Of a stretch of DNA of 64,000 nucleotides, positions 35,004-47,501 are shown piece after piece (position 1 is the first letter of the stretch; the number at the start of each line of letters is the position of its first letter). The position numbers and the translations under genes were made by a program. The notes beneath the pieces are model-generated. The model was not told the origin of the DNA and did no database searches. It worked only from the letters and a program-made list of their open reading frames with translations. Source of the DNA: Hippophae tibetana (lineage: Eukaryota; Streptophyta; Magnoliopsida; Rosales; Elaeagnaceae); NCBI GenBank assembly GCA_037013495.1, contig CM072810.1, positions 22,761,343-22,825,342 on the forward strand, written 5' to 3'.

Positions 35004-38000
35004 TCATGTGGCTTGGAAGAAATAAAAATATAAATTCATTGAATTAATCATTTTAGAGCTCCGATTACCCTTTTTTAAAATCCTTAAAAAAGGGTTATTC
35101 TTTCTTAGAAATTTATTAAATCTTTGGGAAGGTAGAGCCATTTTCCCTAAATTGGTATTAAAGTTATCATTTCTAACAATTGTGTTAAAAATATCTTCGG
35201 TGGGACCACAATCCTTGATGTCTAAAAATCGAAACTCTTTCCATCCGCGAAAGTGGATTGCTATCTTCATGGCAAGAAATGATGTAGTTCGAATAATTTC
35301 CCAACTTATTCATTTAACAATAAGTTCACAGGCCTTGTATATAGATTTAAACAAGGTAACTTTGGCTTGAAAATGATAAGGTAGGCTAACAACAATTTTC
35401 TCAATCTACTTTGTTTTCCAAATAGGTCCATCCAAATTGTACGAGTAGTTAATAATGTTTGAAAAACCTGCATAGAATTTGTGCAAAACTTCATCCTCGT
35501 GTACGATATAGGGTTCAAAATTTCTTTTCTGCTGCATAGTTCTAGATTTAGGTTTTTGCTCAAATGCCTATATGAGGGGTCTCCAAAATGTTTCATGTTG
35601 CTTGGAAGAAATAAAAATATAAATTCATTGAATTAATAATTTTAGAGCTCGATTACCTTTTTTTAAAATCCTTAAAAAAAGGTTATTCTTTCTAAGAAAT
35701 TTATTAAATCTTTGGGAAAGGAGAGCCATTTTCTCTAAATTGGTATTAAAGTCATCATTTCTAACAATTGTGTCAAAAACATCTTCGGTGGGACCACAAT
35801 CCTTGATGTCTACAAATCGAAGCTCTTTCCATCCGCGAAAGTGGATTGCTATCATCATGGCAAGAAATGATGTAGTTCGAATAATTTCCCAACTTATTCA
35901 TTTATCAATAAGTTCACAGGCCTTGTATATGGATTTAAACAAGGTAACTTTGGTTTGAAATGATAAGGTAGGCTAACAACAATTCTCTAAATCTACTTTG
36001 TTTTCCAAATAAGTCCATCCAAATTGTACGAGTAGTTGATAATGTTTGAAAAACCTGCATAGAATTTGTGCAAAACTTCATCCTCTTACACGATATAGAG
36101 TTCAAAATTTCTGTTCTGTTGTATAGTTCTAGATTTAATTTTTTTCTCAAATGCCTATATGAGTGGTCTCCAAAATATTTCATGTAGCTTGGAAGAAATA
36201 AAAATATAAATTCATTGAATTAATCATTTTAGAGCTCCGATTACCCTTTTTTAAAATCCTTAAAAAAGGGTTATTCTTTCATAGAAATTTATTAAATCTT
36301 TGGGAAAGTAGAGCCATTTTCTCTAAATTGGTATTAAAGTCATCATTTCTAACAATTGTGTCAAAAATATCTTCGGTGGGACCACAATCCTTGATGTCTA
36401 CAAATCGAAACTCTTTCCATCCGCGAAAGTGGATTGCTATCTTCATGGCAAGAAATGATGTAGTTCGAATAATTTCCCAACTTATTCATTTAACAATAAG
36501 TTCACAGGCCTTGTATATAGATTTAAACAAGGTAACTTTGGCTTGAAAATGATAAGGTAGGCTAACAACAATTTTCTCAATCTACTTTGTTTTCCAAATA
36601 GGTCCATCCAAATTGTACGAGTAGTTGATAATGTTTGAAAAACCTGCATAGAATTTGTGCAAAACTTCATCCTCTTGTACGATATAGGGTTCAAAATTTC
36701 TTTTCTGCTGCATAGTTCTAGATTTAGGTTTTTGCTCAAATGCCTATATGAGGGGTCTCCAAAATGTTTCATGTTGCTTGGAAGAAATAAAAATATAAAT
36801 TCATTGAATTAATAATTTTAGAGCTCGATTACCTTTTTTTAAAATCCTTAAAAAAAGGTTATTCTTTCTAAGAAATTTATTAAATCTTTGGGAAAGGAGA
36901 GCCATTTTCTCTAAATTGGTATTAAAGTCATCATTTCTAACAATTGTGTCAAAAACATCTTCGGTGGGACCACAATCCTTGATGTCTACAAATCGATGCT
37001 CTTTCCATCCGCGAAAGTGGATTGCTATCATCATGGCAAGAAATGATGTAGTTCGAATAATTTCCCAACTTATTCATTTATCAATAAGTTCACAGGCCTT
37101 GTATATGGATTTAAACAAGGTAACTTTGGTTTGAAATGATAAGGTAGGCTAACAACAATTCTCTAAATCTACTTTGTTTTCCAAATAAGTCCATCCAAAT
37201 TGTACGAGTAGTTGATAATGTTTGAAAAACCTGCATAGAATTTGTGCAAAACTTCATCCTCTTACACGGTATAGAGTTCAAAATTTCTGTTCTGTTGTAT
37301 AGTTCTAGATTTAATTTTTTTCTCAAATGCCTATATGAGTGGTCTCCAAAATATTTCATGTGGCTTGGAAGAAATAAAAATATAAATTCATTGAATTAAT
37401 CATTTTAGAGCTCTGATTACCCTTTTTTAAAATCCTTAAAAAAGGGTTATTCTTTCTTAGAAATTTATTAAATCGTTGGGAAAGTAGAGCCATTTTCCCT
37501 AAATTGGTATTAAAGTCATCATTTCTAACAATTGTGTTAAAAATATCTTCGGTGGGACCAAAATCCTTGATGTCTATAAATCGAAACTCTTTCCATCCGC
37601 GAAAGTGGATTGCTATCATCATGGCAAGAAATGATGTAGTTCGAATAATTTCCCAACTTATTCATTTATCAATAAGTTCACAGGCCTTGTATATGGATTT
37701 AAACAAGGTAACTTTTGTTTGAAATGATAAGGTAGGCTAACAACAATTCTCTAAATCTACTTTGTTTTCCAAATAAGTCCATCCAAATTGTACGAGTAGT
37801 TGATAATGTTTGAAAAACCTGCATAGAATTTGTGCAAAACTTCATCCTCTTACACGATATAGAGTTCAAAATTTCTGTTCTGTTGTATAGTTCTAGATTT
37901 AATTTTTTTCTTAAATGCCTATATGAGTGGTCTCCAAAATATTTCATGTGGCTTGGAAGAAATAAAAATATAAATTCATTGAATTAATCATTTTAGAGCT

Positions 38001-38532
38001 CCGATTACCCTTTTTTAAAATCCTTAAAAAAGGGTTATTCTTTCATAGAAATTTATTAAATCTTTGGGAAGGTAGAGCCATTTTCCCTAAATTGGTATTA
38101 AAGTCATCATTTCTAACAATTGTGTTAAAAATATCTTCGGTGGGACCACAATCCTTGATGTCTATAAATCGAAACTCTTTCCATCCGCGAAAGTGGATTG
38201 CTATCATCATGGCAAGAAATGATTTAGTTCGAATAATTTCCAAACTTATTCATTTAACAATAAGTTCACAGGCCTTGTATATGGATTTAAACAAGGTAAC
38301 TTTGGCTTGAAAATGATAAGGTAGGCTAACAACAATTTTCTCAATCTACTTTGTTTTCCAAATAGGTCCATCCAAATTGTACGAGTAGTTGATAATGTTT
38401 GAAAAACCTGCATAGAATTTGTGCAAAACTTCATCCTCTTACACGATATAGAGTTCAAAATTTCTGTTCTCTTGTATAGTTCTAGATTTAATTTTTTTCT
38501 CAAATGCCTATATGAGTGGTCTCCAAAATATT

Positions 38533-39119
38533 TCATGTGGCTTGGAAGAAAGAAAAATATAAATTCATTGAATTAATCATTTTAGAGCTCCGATTACCTT
38601 TTTTTAAAATCCTTAAAAAAGGGTTATTCTTTCTAAGAAATTTATTAAATCTTTGGGAAAGTAGAGCCATTTTCTCTAAATTGGTATTAAAGTCATCATT
38701 TCTAACAATTGTGTCAAAAATATCTTCGTTGGGACCAGAATCCTTGATGTCTATAAATCGAAGCTCTTTCTATCCGCGAAAGTGGATTGCTATCATCATG
38801 GCAAGAAATAATGTAGTTTGAATAATTTCCCAACTTATTCATTTAACAATAAGTTCAAAGGCCTTGTATATGGATTTAAACAAGGTAACTTTGGTTTGAA
38901 AATGATAAGGTAGGCTAACAACAATTTTCTCAATCTACTTTGTTTTCCCAATAGGTCCATCCAAATTGTACGAGTAGTTGATAATGTTTGAAAAACCTGC
39001 ATAGAATTTGTGCAAAACTTCATCCTCTTGTACGATAGAGGGTTCAAAATTTCTGTTCTGCTGCATAGTTCTAGATTTAGGTTTTTGCTCAAATGCCTAT
39101 GTGAGTTCTCCAAAATGTT
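38533..39119. repeat. Class H monomer (reference copy)
   Basis: Class H has GGAAGAAAGAAAAATAT (one base removes the usual ATAAAA), CTTCGTTGGGACCAGAA, CTTTCTATCCGCG, AGAAATAATGTAGTTTG and GTTCAAAGGCC. Copies lie at 42062, 48531 and, slightly altered, 63224; the front half also occurs at 47354. H units are directly followed by an E unit, except the half-copy at 47354. Confidence 0.86.
38724..38740 (+). other. Partial CENP-B-box-like 17-mer in class H
   Basis: The 17 bases start CTTCGTTGG, which equals the first nine positions of the mammalian CENP-B box, but the rest (GACCAGAA) departs at three of the positions held to be essential. It recurs at 42253 and 48722; the unit at 63224 has CTTTGTTGG. 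Other classes have CTTCGGTGG. I regard binding as unproven and the resemblance as possibly chance. Confidence 0.2.
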
Positions 39120-39708
39120 TCATGTTTCTTGGAAGAAATAAAACAATAAATTCATTGAATTAATCATTATGGAGCTCCGATTACCTTTTTTTAAAATCCT
39201 TAAAAAAAGGGTTATTCTTTCTAAGAAATTTAGTAAATATTTGGGCAAGTAGAGCCATTTTCTCTAAATTGGTATTAAAGTAATCATTTCTAACAATTGT
39301 GTCAATAATATCTTCGGTGGGACCACAATACTTGATGTCTATAAATCGAAGCTCTTTCGATCCGCGAAAGTGGATTGCTATCATCATGGCAAGAAGCAAT
39401 GTAGTTCGAATAGTTTCCCAACTTATACATGTAACAATAAGTTCACAGGCCTTGTATATGGATTTAAACAAGGTAACTTTGGTTTGAAAATGGTAAGGTA
39501 GGCTAACAACAATTTTCTCAATCTACTTTGTTTTCAAAATAGGTCCATCCAAATTGTACGAGTAGTTGATAATGTTTGAAAAACCTGCATAGAATTTTGC
39601 AAAACTTCATCCTCTTGCACGATATAGAGTTCAAAATTTATGTTCTGTTGCATAGTTCTAGATTTAGTTTTTTGCTCAAATGCCTATATGAGTGGTCTCC
39701 AAAATGTT
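39120..39708. repeat. Class E monomer (reference copy)
   Basis: Class E is the most diverged class. It has AAACAATAAATTC, CATTATGGAGCTCC, TTAGTAAATATTTGGGCAAG, AAAGTAATCATT, GTCAATAATATC, CAATACTTGATG, CTTTCGATCCGC, AGAAGCAATGTAG and TTATACATGTAAC. Copies are at 42649, 49118, 50294, 52647, 53823 and 63811 (partial), plus the back half of 51472. The third dyad is partly lost and an 8-bp palindrome TACATGTA is gained in its place. Confidence 0.9.
39426..39433. repeat. Class E palindrome TACATGTA replacing part of dyad III
   Basis: Class E has TTATACATGTAAC where others have TTATTCATTTAAC. The two changes remove the innermost pair of dyad III and create a perfect 8-bp palindrome in the loop. 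It is present in all E copies, for example near 42955, 49432 and 50608. Confidence 0.85.
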
Positions 39709-39714
39709 TCATGT

Positions 39715-42700
39715 TGCTTGGAAGAAATAAAAATATAAATTCATTGAATTAATCATTTTAGAGCTCCGATTACCCTTTTTTAAAATCCTTAAAAAAGGGT
39801 TATTCTTTCATAGAAATTTATTAAATCTTTGGGAAAGTAGAGCCATTTTCTCTAAATTGGTATTAAAGTCATCATTTCTAACAATTGTGTCAAAAATATC
39901 TTCGGTGGGACCACAATCCTTGATGTCTACAAATCGAAACTCTTTCCATCCGCGAAAGTGGATTGCTATCTTCATGGCAAGAAATGATGTAGTTCGAATA
40001 ATTTCCCAACTTATTCATTTAACAATAAGTTCACAGGCCTTGTATATAGATTTAAACAAGGTAACTTTGGCTTGAAAATGATAAGGTAGGCTAACAACAA
40101 TTTTCTCAATCTACTTTGTTTTCCAAATAGGTCCATCCAAATTGTACGAGTAGTTGATAATGTTTGAAAAACCTGCATAGAATTTGTGCAAAACTTCATC
40201 CTCTTGTACGATATAGGGTTCAAAATTTCTTTTCTGCTGCATAGTTCTAGATTTAGGTTTTTGCTCAAATGCCTATATGAGGGGTCTCCAAAATGTTTCA
40301 TGTTGCTTGGAAGAAATAAAAATATAAATTCATTGAATTAATAATTTTAGAGCTCGATTACCTTTTTTTAAAATCCTTAAAAAAAGGTTATTCTTTCTAA
40401 GAAATTTATTAAATCTTTGGGAAAGGAGAGCCATTTTCTCTAAATTGGTATTAAAGTCATCATTTCTAACAATTGTGTCAAAAACATCTTCGGTGGGACC
40501 ACAATCCTTGATGTCTACAAATCGATGCTCTTTCCATCCGCGAAAGTGGATTGCTATCATCATGGCAAGAAATGATGTAGTTCGAATAATTTCCCAACTT
40601 ATTCATTTATCAATAAGTTCACAGGCCTTGTATATGGATTTAAACAAGGTAACTTTGGTTTGAAATGATAAGGTAGGCTAACAACAATTCTCTAAATCTA
40701 CTTTGTTTTCCAAATAAGTCCATCCAAATTGTACGAGTAGTTGATAATGTTTGAAAAACCTGCATAGAATTTGTGCAAAACTTCATCCTCTTACACGGTA
40801 TAGAGTTCAAAATTTCTGTTCTGTTGTATAGTTCTAGATTTAATTTTTTTCTCAAATGCCTATATGAGTGGTCTCCAAAATATTTCATGTGGCTTGGAAG
40901 AAATAAAAATATAAATTCATTGAATTAATCATTTTAGAGCTCTGATTACCCTTTTTTAAAATCCTTAAAAAAGGGTTATTCTTTCTTAGAAATTTATTAA
41001 ATCGTTGGGAAAGTAGAGCCATTTTCCCTAAATTGGTATTAAAGTCATCATTTCTAACAATTGTGTTAAAAATATCTTCGGTGGGACCAAAATCCTTGAT
41101 GTCTATAAATCGAAACTCTTTCCATCCGCGAAAGTGGATTGCTATCATCATGGCAAGAAATGATGTAGTTCGAATAATTTCCCAACTTATTCATTTATCA
41201 ATAAGTTCACAGGCCTTGTATATGGATTTAAACAAGGTAACTTTTGTTTGAAATGATAAGGTAGGCTAACAACAATTCTCTAAATCTACTTTGTTTTCCA
41301 AATAAGTCCATCCAAATTGTACGAGTAGTTGATAATGTTTGAAAAACCTGCATAGAATTTGTGCAAAACTTCATCCTCTTACACGATATAGAGTTCAAAA
41401 TTTCTGTTCTGTTGTATAGTTCTAGATTTAATTTTTTTCTTAAATGCCTATATGAGTGGTCTCCAAAATATTTCATGTGGCTTGGAAGAAATAAAAATAT
41501 AAATTCATTGAATTAATCATTTTAGAGCTCCGATTACCCTTTTTTAAAATCCTTAAAAAAGGGTTATTCTTTCATAGAAATTTATTAAATCTTTGGGAAG
41601 GTAGAGCCATTTTCCCTAAATTGGTATTAAAGTCATCATTTCTAACAATTGTGTTAAAAATATCTTCGGTGGGACCACAATCCTTGATGTCTATAAATCG
41701 AAACTCTTTCCATCCGCGAAAGTGGATTGCTATCATCATGGCAAGAAATGATTTAGTTCGAATAATTTCCAAACTTATTCATTTAACAATAAGTTCACAG
41801 GCCTTGTATATGGATTTAAACAAGGTAACTTTGGCTTGAAAATGATAAGGTAGGCTAACAACAATTTTCTCAATCTACTTTGTTTTCCAAATAGGTCCAT
41901 CCAAATTGTACGAGTAGTTGATAATGTTTGAAAAACCTGCATAGAATTTGTGCAAAACTTCATCCTCTTACACGATATAGAGTTCAAAATTTCTGTTCTC
42001 TTGTATAGTTCTAGATTTAATTTTTTTCTCAAATGCCTATATGAGTGGTCTCCAAAATATTTCATGTGGCTTGGAAGAAAGAAAAATATAAATTCATTGA
42101 ATTAATCATTTTAGAGCTCCGATTACCTTTTTTTAAAATCCTTAAAAAAGGGTTATTCTTTCTAAGAAATTTATTAAATCTTTGGGAAAGTAGAGCCATT
42201 TTCTCTAAATTGGTATTAAAGTCATCATTTCTAACAATTGTGTCAAAAATATCTTCGTTGGGACCAGAATCCTTGATGTCTATAAATCGAAGCTCTTTCT
42301 ATCCGCGAAAGTGGATTGCTATCATCATGGCAAGAAATAATGTAGTTTGAATAATTTCCCAACTTATTCATTTAACAATAAGTTCAAAGGCCTTGTATAT
42401 GGATTTAAACAAGGTAACTTTGGTTTGAAAATGATAAGGTAGGCTAACAACAATTTTCTCAATCTACTTTGTTTTCCCAATAGGTCCATCCAAATTGTAC
42501 GAGTAGTTGATAATGTTTGAAAAACCTGCATAGAATTTGTGCAAAACTTCATCCTCTTGTACGATAGAGGGTTCAAAATTTCTGTTCTGCTGCATAGTTC
42601 TAGATTTAGGTTTTTGCTCAAATGCCTATGTGAGTTCTCCAAAATGTTTCATGTTTCTTGGAAGAAATAAAACAATAAATTCATTGAATTAATCATTATG

Positions 42701-43243
42701 GAGCTCCGATTACCTTTTTTTAAAATCCTTAAAAAAAGGGTTATTCTTTCTAAGAAATTTAGTAAATATTTGGGCAAGTAGAGCCATTTTCTCTAAATTG
42801 GTATTAAAGTAATCATTTCTAACAATTGTGTCAATAATATCTTCGGTGGGACCACAATACTTGATGTCTATAAATCGAAGCTCTTTCGATCCGCGAAAGT
42901 GGATTGCTATCATCATGGCAAGAAGCAATGTAGTTCGAATAGTTTCCCAACTTATACATGTAACAATAAGTTCACAGGCCTTGTATATGGATTTAAACAA
43001 GGTAACTTTGGTTTGAAAATGGTAAGGTAGGCTAACAACAATTTTCTCAATCTACTTTGTTTTCAAAATAGGTCCATCCAAATTGTACGAGTAGTTGATA
43101 ATGTTTGAAAAACCTGCATAGAATTTTGCAAAACTTCATCCTCTTGCACGATATAGAGTTCAAAATTTATGTTCTGTTGCATAGTTCTAGATTTAGTTTT
43201 TTGCTCAAATGCCTATATGAGTGGTCTCCAAAATGTTTCATGT
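39715..43243. repeat. 3529-bp hexamer HOR, copy 2
   Basis: This repeats 36186-39714 with no difference that I noticed in the diagnostic positions. After about 43280 it continues as a G unit instead of the B/C mosaic found at 39709, which marks the right limit. Confidence 0.9.
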
Positions 43244-43826
43244 TGCTTGGAAGAAATAAAAATATAAATTCATTGAATTAATAATTTTAGAGCTCCGATT
43301 ACCTTTTTTTAAAATCCTTAAAAAAAGGTTATTCTTTCTAAGAAATTTATTAAATCTTTGGGAAAGTAGAGCCATTTTCTCTAAATTGGTATTAAAGTCA
43401 TCATTTCTAACAATTGTGTCAAAAATATCTTCGGTGGGACCACAATCATTGATGTCTATAAATCGAAGCTCTTTCCAGCCGAGAAAGTGGATTGCTATCA
43501 TCATGGCAAGAAATGATGTAGTTCGAATAATTTCCCAACTTATTCATTTAACAATAAGTTCACAGGCCTTGTATATGGATTTAAACAAGGTAACTTTGGC
43601 TTGAAAATGATAAGGTAGGCTAACAACAATTTTCTCAAACTACTTTGTTTTCCAAATAGGTCCATCCAAATTGTACGAGTAGTTGATAATGTTTGAAAAA
43701 CCTGCATAGAATTTGTGCAAAACTTCATCCTCTTGTACGATATAGGGTTCAAAATTTCTGTTCTGCTGCATAGTTCTAGATTTAGGTTTTTGCTCAAATG
43801 CCTATATGAGTGGTCTCCAAAATGTT
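43238..43826. repeat. Class G monomer (reference copy)
   Basis: Class G has a D-like start, then CACAATCATTGATG and TTCCAGCCGAGAAAG in place of the usual CCATCCGCGAAAG. Later G units (50883, 54412, and the back of 56763) also have GAAAGGGGATTGC. The middle of the out-of-place unit at 26188 shares CCAGCCGAG. Confidence 0.85.
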
Positions 43827-46324
43827 TCATGTTGCTTGGAAGAAATAAAAATATAAATTCATTGAATTAATCATTTTAGAGCTCTGATTACCCTTTTTTA
43901 AAATCCTTAAAAAAGGGTTATTCTTTCTTAGAAATTTATTAAATCTTTGGGAAAGTAGAGCCATTTTCCCTAAATTGGTATTAAAGTCATCATTTCTAAC
44001 AATTGTGTTAAAAATATCTTCGGTGGGACCACAATCCTTGATGTCTATAAATCGAAACTCTTTCCATCCGCGAAAGTGGATTGCTATCATCATGGCAAGA
44101 AATGATGTAGTTCGAATAATTTCCCAACTTATTCATTTATCAATAAGTTCACAGGCCTTGTATATGGATTTAAACAAGGTAACTTTGGTTTGAAATGATA
44201 AGGTAGGCTAACAACAATTCTCTAAATCTACTTTGTTTTCCAAATAAGTCCATCCAAATTGTACGAGTAGTTGATAATGTTTGAAAAACCTGCATAGAAT
44301 TTTGCAAAACTTCATCCTCTTGCACGATATAGAGTTCAAAATTTATGTTCTGTTGCATAGTTCTAGATTTAGTTTTTTGCTCAAATGCCTATATGAGTGG
44401 TCTCCAAAATATTTCATGTGGCTTGGAAGAAATAAAAATATAAATTCATTGAATTAATCATTTTAGAGCTCCGATTACCCTTTTTTAAAATCCTTAAAAA
44501 AGGGTTATTCTTTCTTAGAAATTTATTAAATCTTTGGGAAGGTAGAGCCATTTTCCCTAAATTGGTATTAAAGTTATCATTTCTAACAATTGTGTTAAAA
44601 ATATCTTCGGTGGGACCACAATCCTTGATGTCTAAAAATCGAAACTCTTTCCATCCGCGAAAGTGGATTGCTATCTTCATGGCAAGAAATGATGTAGTTC
44701 GAATAATTTCCCAACTTATTCATTTAACAATAAGTTCACAGGCCTTGTATATGGATTTAAACAAGGTAACTTTGGCTTGAAAATGATAAGGTAGGCTAAC
44801 AACAATTTTCTCAATCTACTTTGTTTTCCAAATAGGTCCATCCAAATTGTACGAGTAGTTGATAATGTTTGAAAAACCTGCATAGAATTTGTGCAAAACT
44901 TCATCCTCTTGTACGATATAGGGTTCAAAATTTCTTTTCTGCTGCATAGTTCTAGATTTAGGTTTTTGCTCAAATGCCTATATGAGGGGTCTCCAAAATG
45001 TTTCATGTTGCTTGGAAGAAATAAAAATATAAATTCATTGAATTAATAATTTTAGAGCTCGATTACCTTTTTTTAAAATCCTTAAAAAAAGGTTATTCTT
45101 TCTAAGAAATTTATTAAATCTTTGGGAAAGGAGAGCCATTTTCTCTAAATTGGTATTAAAGTCATCATTTCTAACAATTGTGTCAAAAACATCTTCGGTG
45201 GGACCACAATCCTTGATGTCTACAAATCGAAGCTCTTTCCATCCGCGAAAGTGGATTGCTATCATCATGGCAAGAAATGATGTAGTTCGAATAATTTCCC
45301 AACTTATTCATTTATCAATAAGTTCACAGGCCTTGTATATGGATTTAAACAAGGTAACTTTGGTTTGAAATGATAAGGTAGGCTAACAAAAATTCTCTAA
45401 ATCTACTTTGTTTTCCAAATAAGTCCATCCAAATTGTACGAGTAGTTGATAATGTTTGAAAAACCTGCATAGAATTTGTGCAAAACTTCATCCTCTTACA
45501 CGATATAGAGTTCAAAATTTCTGTTCTGTTGTATAGTTCTAGATTTAATTTTTTTCTCAAATGCCGATATGAGTGGTCTCCAAAATATTTCATGTGGCTT
45601 GGAAGAAATAAAAATATAAATTCATTGAATTAATCATTTTAGAGCTCTGATTACCCTTTTTTAAAATCCTTAAAAAAGGGTTATTCTTTCTTAGAAATTT
45701 ATTAAATCTTTGGGAAAGTAGAGCCATTTTCCCTAAATTGGTATTAAAGTCATCATTTCTAACAATTGTGTTAAAAATATCTTCGGTGGGACCACAATCC
45801 TTGATGTCTATAAATCGAAACTCTTTCCATCCGCGAAAGTGGATTGCTATCATCATGGCAAGAAATGATGTAGTTCGAATAATTTCCCAACTTATTCATT
45901 TATCAATAAGTTCACAGGCCTTGTATATGGATTTAAACAAGGTAACTTTGGTTTGAAATGATAAGGTAGGCTAACAACAATTCTCTAAATCTACTTTGTT
46001 TTCCAAATAAGTCCATCCAAATTGTACGAGTAGTTGATAATGTTTGAAAAACCTGCATAGAATTTTGCAAAACTTCATCCTCTTGCACGATATAGAGTTC
46101 AAAATTTATGTTCTGTTGCATAGTTCTAGATTTAATTTTTTTCTCAAATGCCGATATGAGTGGTCTCCAAAATATTTCATGTGGCTTGTAAGAAATAAAA
46201 ATATAAATTCATTGAATTAATCATTTTAGAGCTCTGATTACCCTTTTTTAAAATCCTTAAAAAAGGGTTATTCTTTCTAAGAAATTTATTAAATCTTTGG
46301 GAAAGGAGAGCCATTTTCTCTAAA

Positions 46325-47501
46325 TTGGTATTAAAGTCATCATTTCTAACAATTGTGTCAAAAACATCTTCGGTGGGACCACAATCCTTGATGTCTACAA
46401 ATCGAAGCTCTTTCCATCCGCGAAAGTGGATTGCTATCATCATGGCAAGAAATGATGTAGTTCGAATAATTTCCCAACTTATTCATTTATCAATAAGTTC
46501 ACAGGCCTTGTATATGGATTTAAACAAGGTAACTTTGGTTTGAAATGATAAGGTAGGCTAACAAAAATTCTCTAAATCTACTTTGTTTTCCAAATAGGTC
46601 CATCCAAATTGTACGAGTAGTTGATAATGTTTGAAAAACCTGCATAGAATTTGTGCAAAACTTCATCCTCTTGTACGATATAGGGTTCAAAATTTCTTTT
46701 CTGCTGCATAGTTCTAGATTTAGGTTTTTGCTCAAATGCCGATATGAGTGGTCTCCAAAATATTTCATGTGGCTTGGAAGAAATAAAAATATAAATTCAT
46801 TGAATTAATCATTTTAGAGCTCTGATTACCCTTTTTTAAAATCCTTAAAAAAGGGTTATTCTTTCATAGAAATTTATTAAATCTTTGGGAAAGTAGAGCC
46901 ATTTTCCCTAAATTGGTATTAAAGTCATCATTTCTAACAATTGTGTTAAAAAGATCTTCGGTGGGACCACAATCCTTGATGTCTATAAATCGAAACTCTT
47001 TCCATCCGCGAAAGTGGATTGCTATCATCATGGCAAGAAATGATTTAGTTCGAATAATTTCCAAACTTATTCATTTAACAATAAGTTCACAGGCCTTGTA
47101 TATGGATTTAAACAAGGTAACTTTGGCTTGAAAATGATAAGGTAGGCTAACAACAATTTTCTCAATCTACTTTGTTTTCCAAATAGGTCCATCCAAATTG
47201 TACGAGTAGTTGATAATGTTTGAAAAACCTGCATAGAATTTGTGCAAAACTTCATCCTCTTACACGATATAGAGTTCAAAATTTCTGTTCTCTTGTATAG
47301 TTCTAGATTTAATTTTTTTCTCAAATGCCTATATGAGTGGTCTCCAAAATATTTCATGTGGCTTGGAAGAAAGAAAAATATAAATTCATTGAATTAATCA
47401 TTTTAGAGCTCCGATTACCTTTTTTTAAAATCCTTAAAAAAGGGTTATTCTTTCTAAGAAATTTATTAAATCTTTGGGAAAGTAGAGCCATTTTCTCTAA
47501 A
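46325..47501. repeat. 1177-bp dimer duplication, copy 1
   Basis: D-type back half, then a B-variant unit with AAAAAGATCTTCGG, GATTTAGTTCG and TTTCCAAAC, then an H-type front half. The same order follows at an offset of 1177 bp. Confidence 0.85.

Larger units (their letters stand above)
26188..36179. repeat. Array region 2: 3526-bp hexamer and first class D units
   Basis: Unit starts and classes: 26188 E/G mosaic, 26776 C, 27364 B, 27951 A, 28539 B, 29128 D, 29716 B, 30302 C, 30890 B, 31477 A, 32065 B, 32654 D, 33242 B, 33829 B/C mosaic, 34416 B variant, 35004 B variant, 35593 D. The string C-B-A-B-D-B occurs twice at an offset of 3526 bp. The unit at 31477 is the last class A unit in the window. 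From about 33.3 kb onward the units are more divergent and less regularly ordered. Confidence 0.88.
36186..39714. repeat. 3529-bp hexamer HOR, copy 1
   Basis: Private marks shared with the next copy include AAATCGATGCTC (about 36985), AAATCGTTGGG (about 37470), GACCAAAATCC (about 37557), AACTTTTGTTTG (about 37709), GTTCTCTTGTATAG (about 38464) and the H and E units. The sequence just left of 36186 does not match the sequence left of 39715, which sets the left limit. Confidence 0.9.
36180..43237. repeat. Array region 3: two adjacent copies of a 3529-bp hexamer
   Basis: Unit starts: 36180, 36769, 37356, 37944, 38533, 39120, then 39709, 40298, 40885, 41473, 42062, 42649. The class order in each half is B/C mosaic, D, B, B variant, H, E. 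All diagnostic positions I compared match between halves at an offset of 3529 bp, so this looks like a recent duplication of six units. Class E (39120) and class H (38533) first appear here. Confidence 0.9.
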
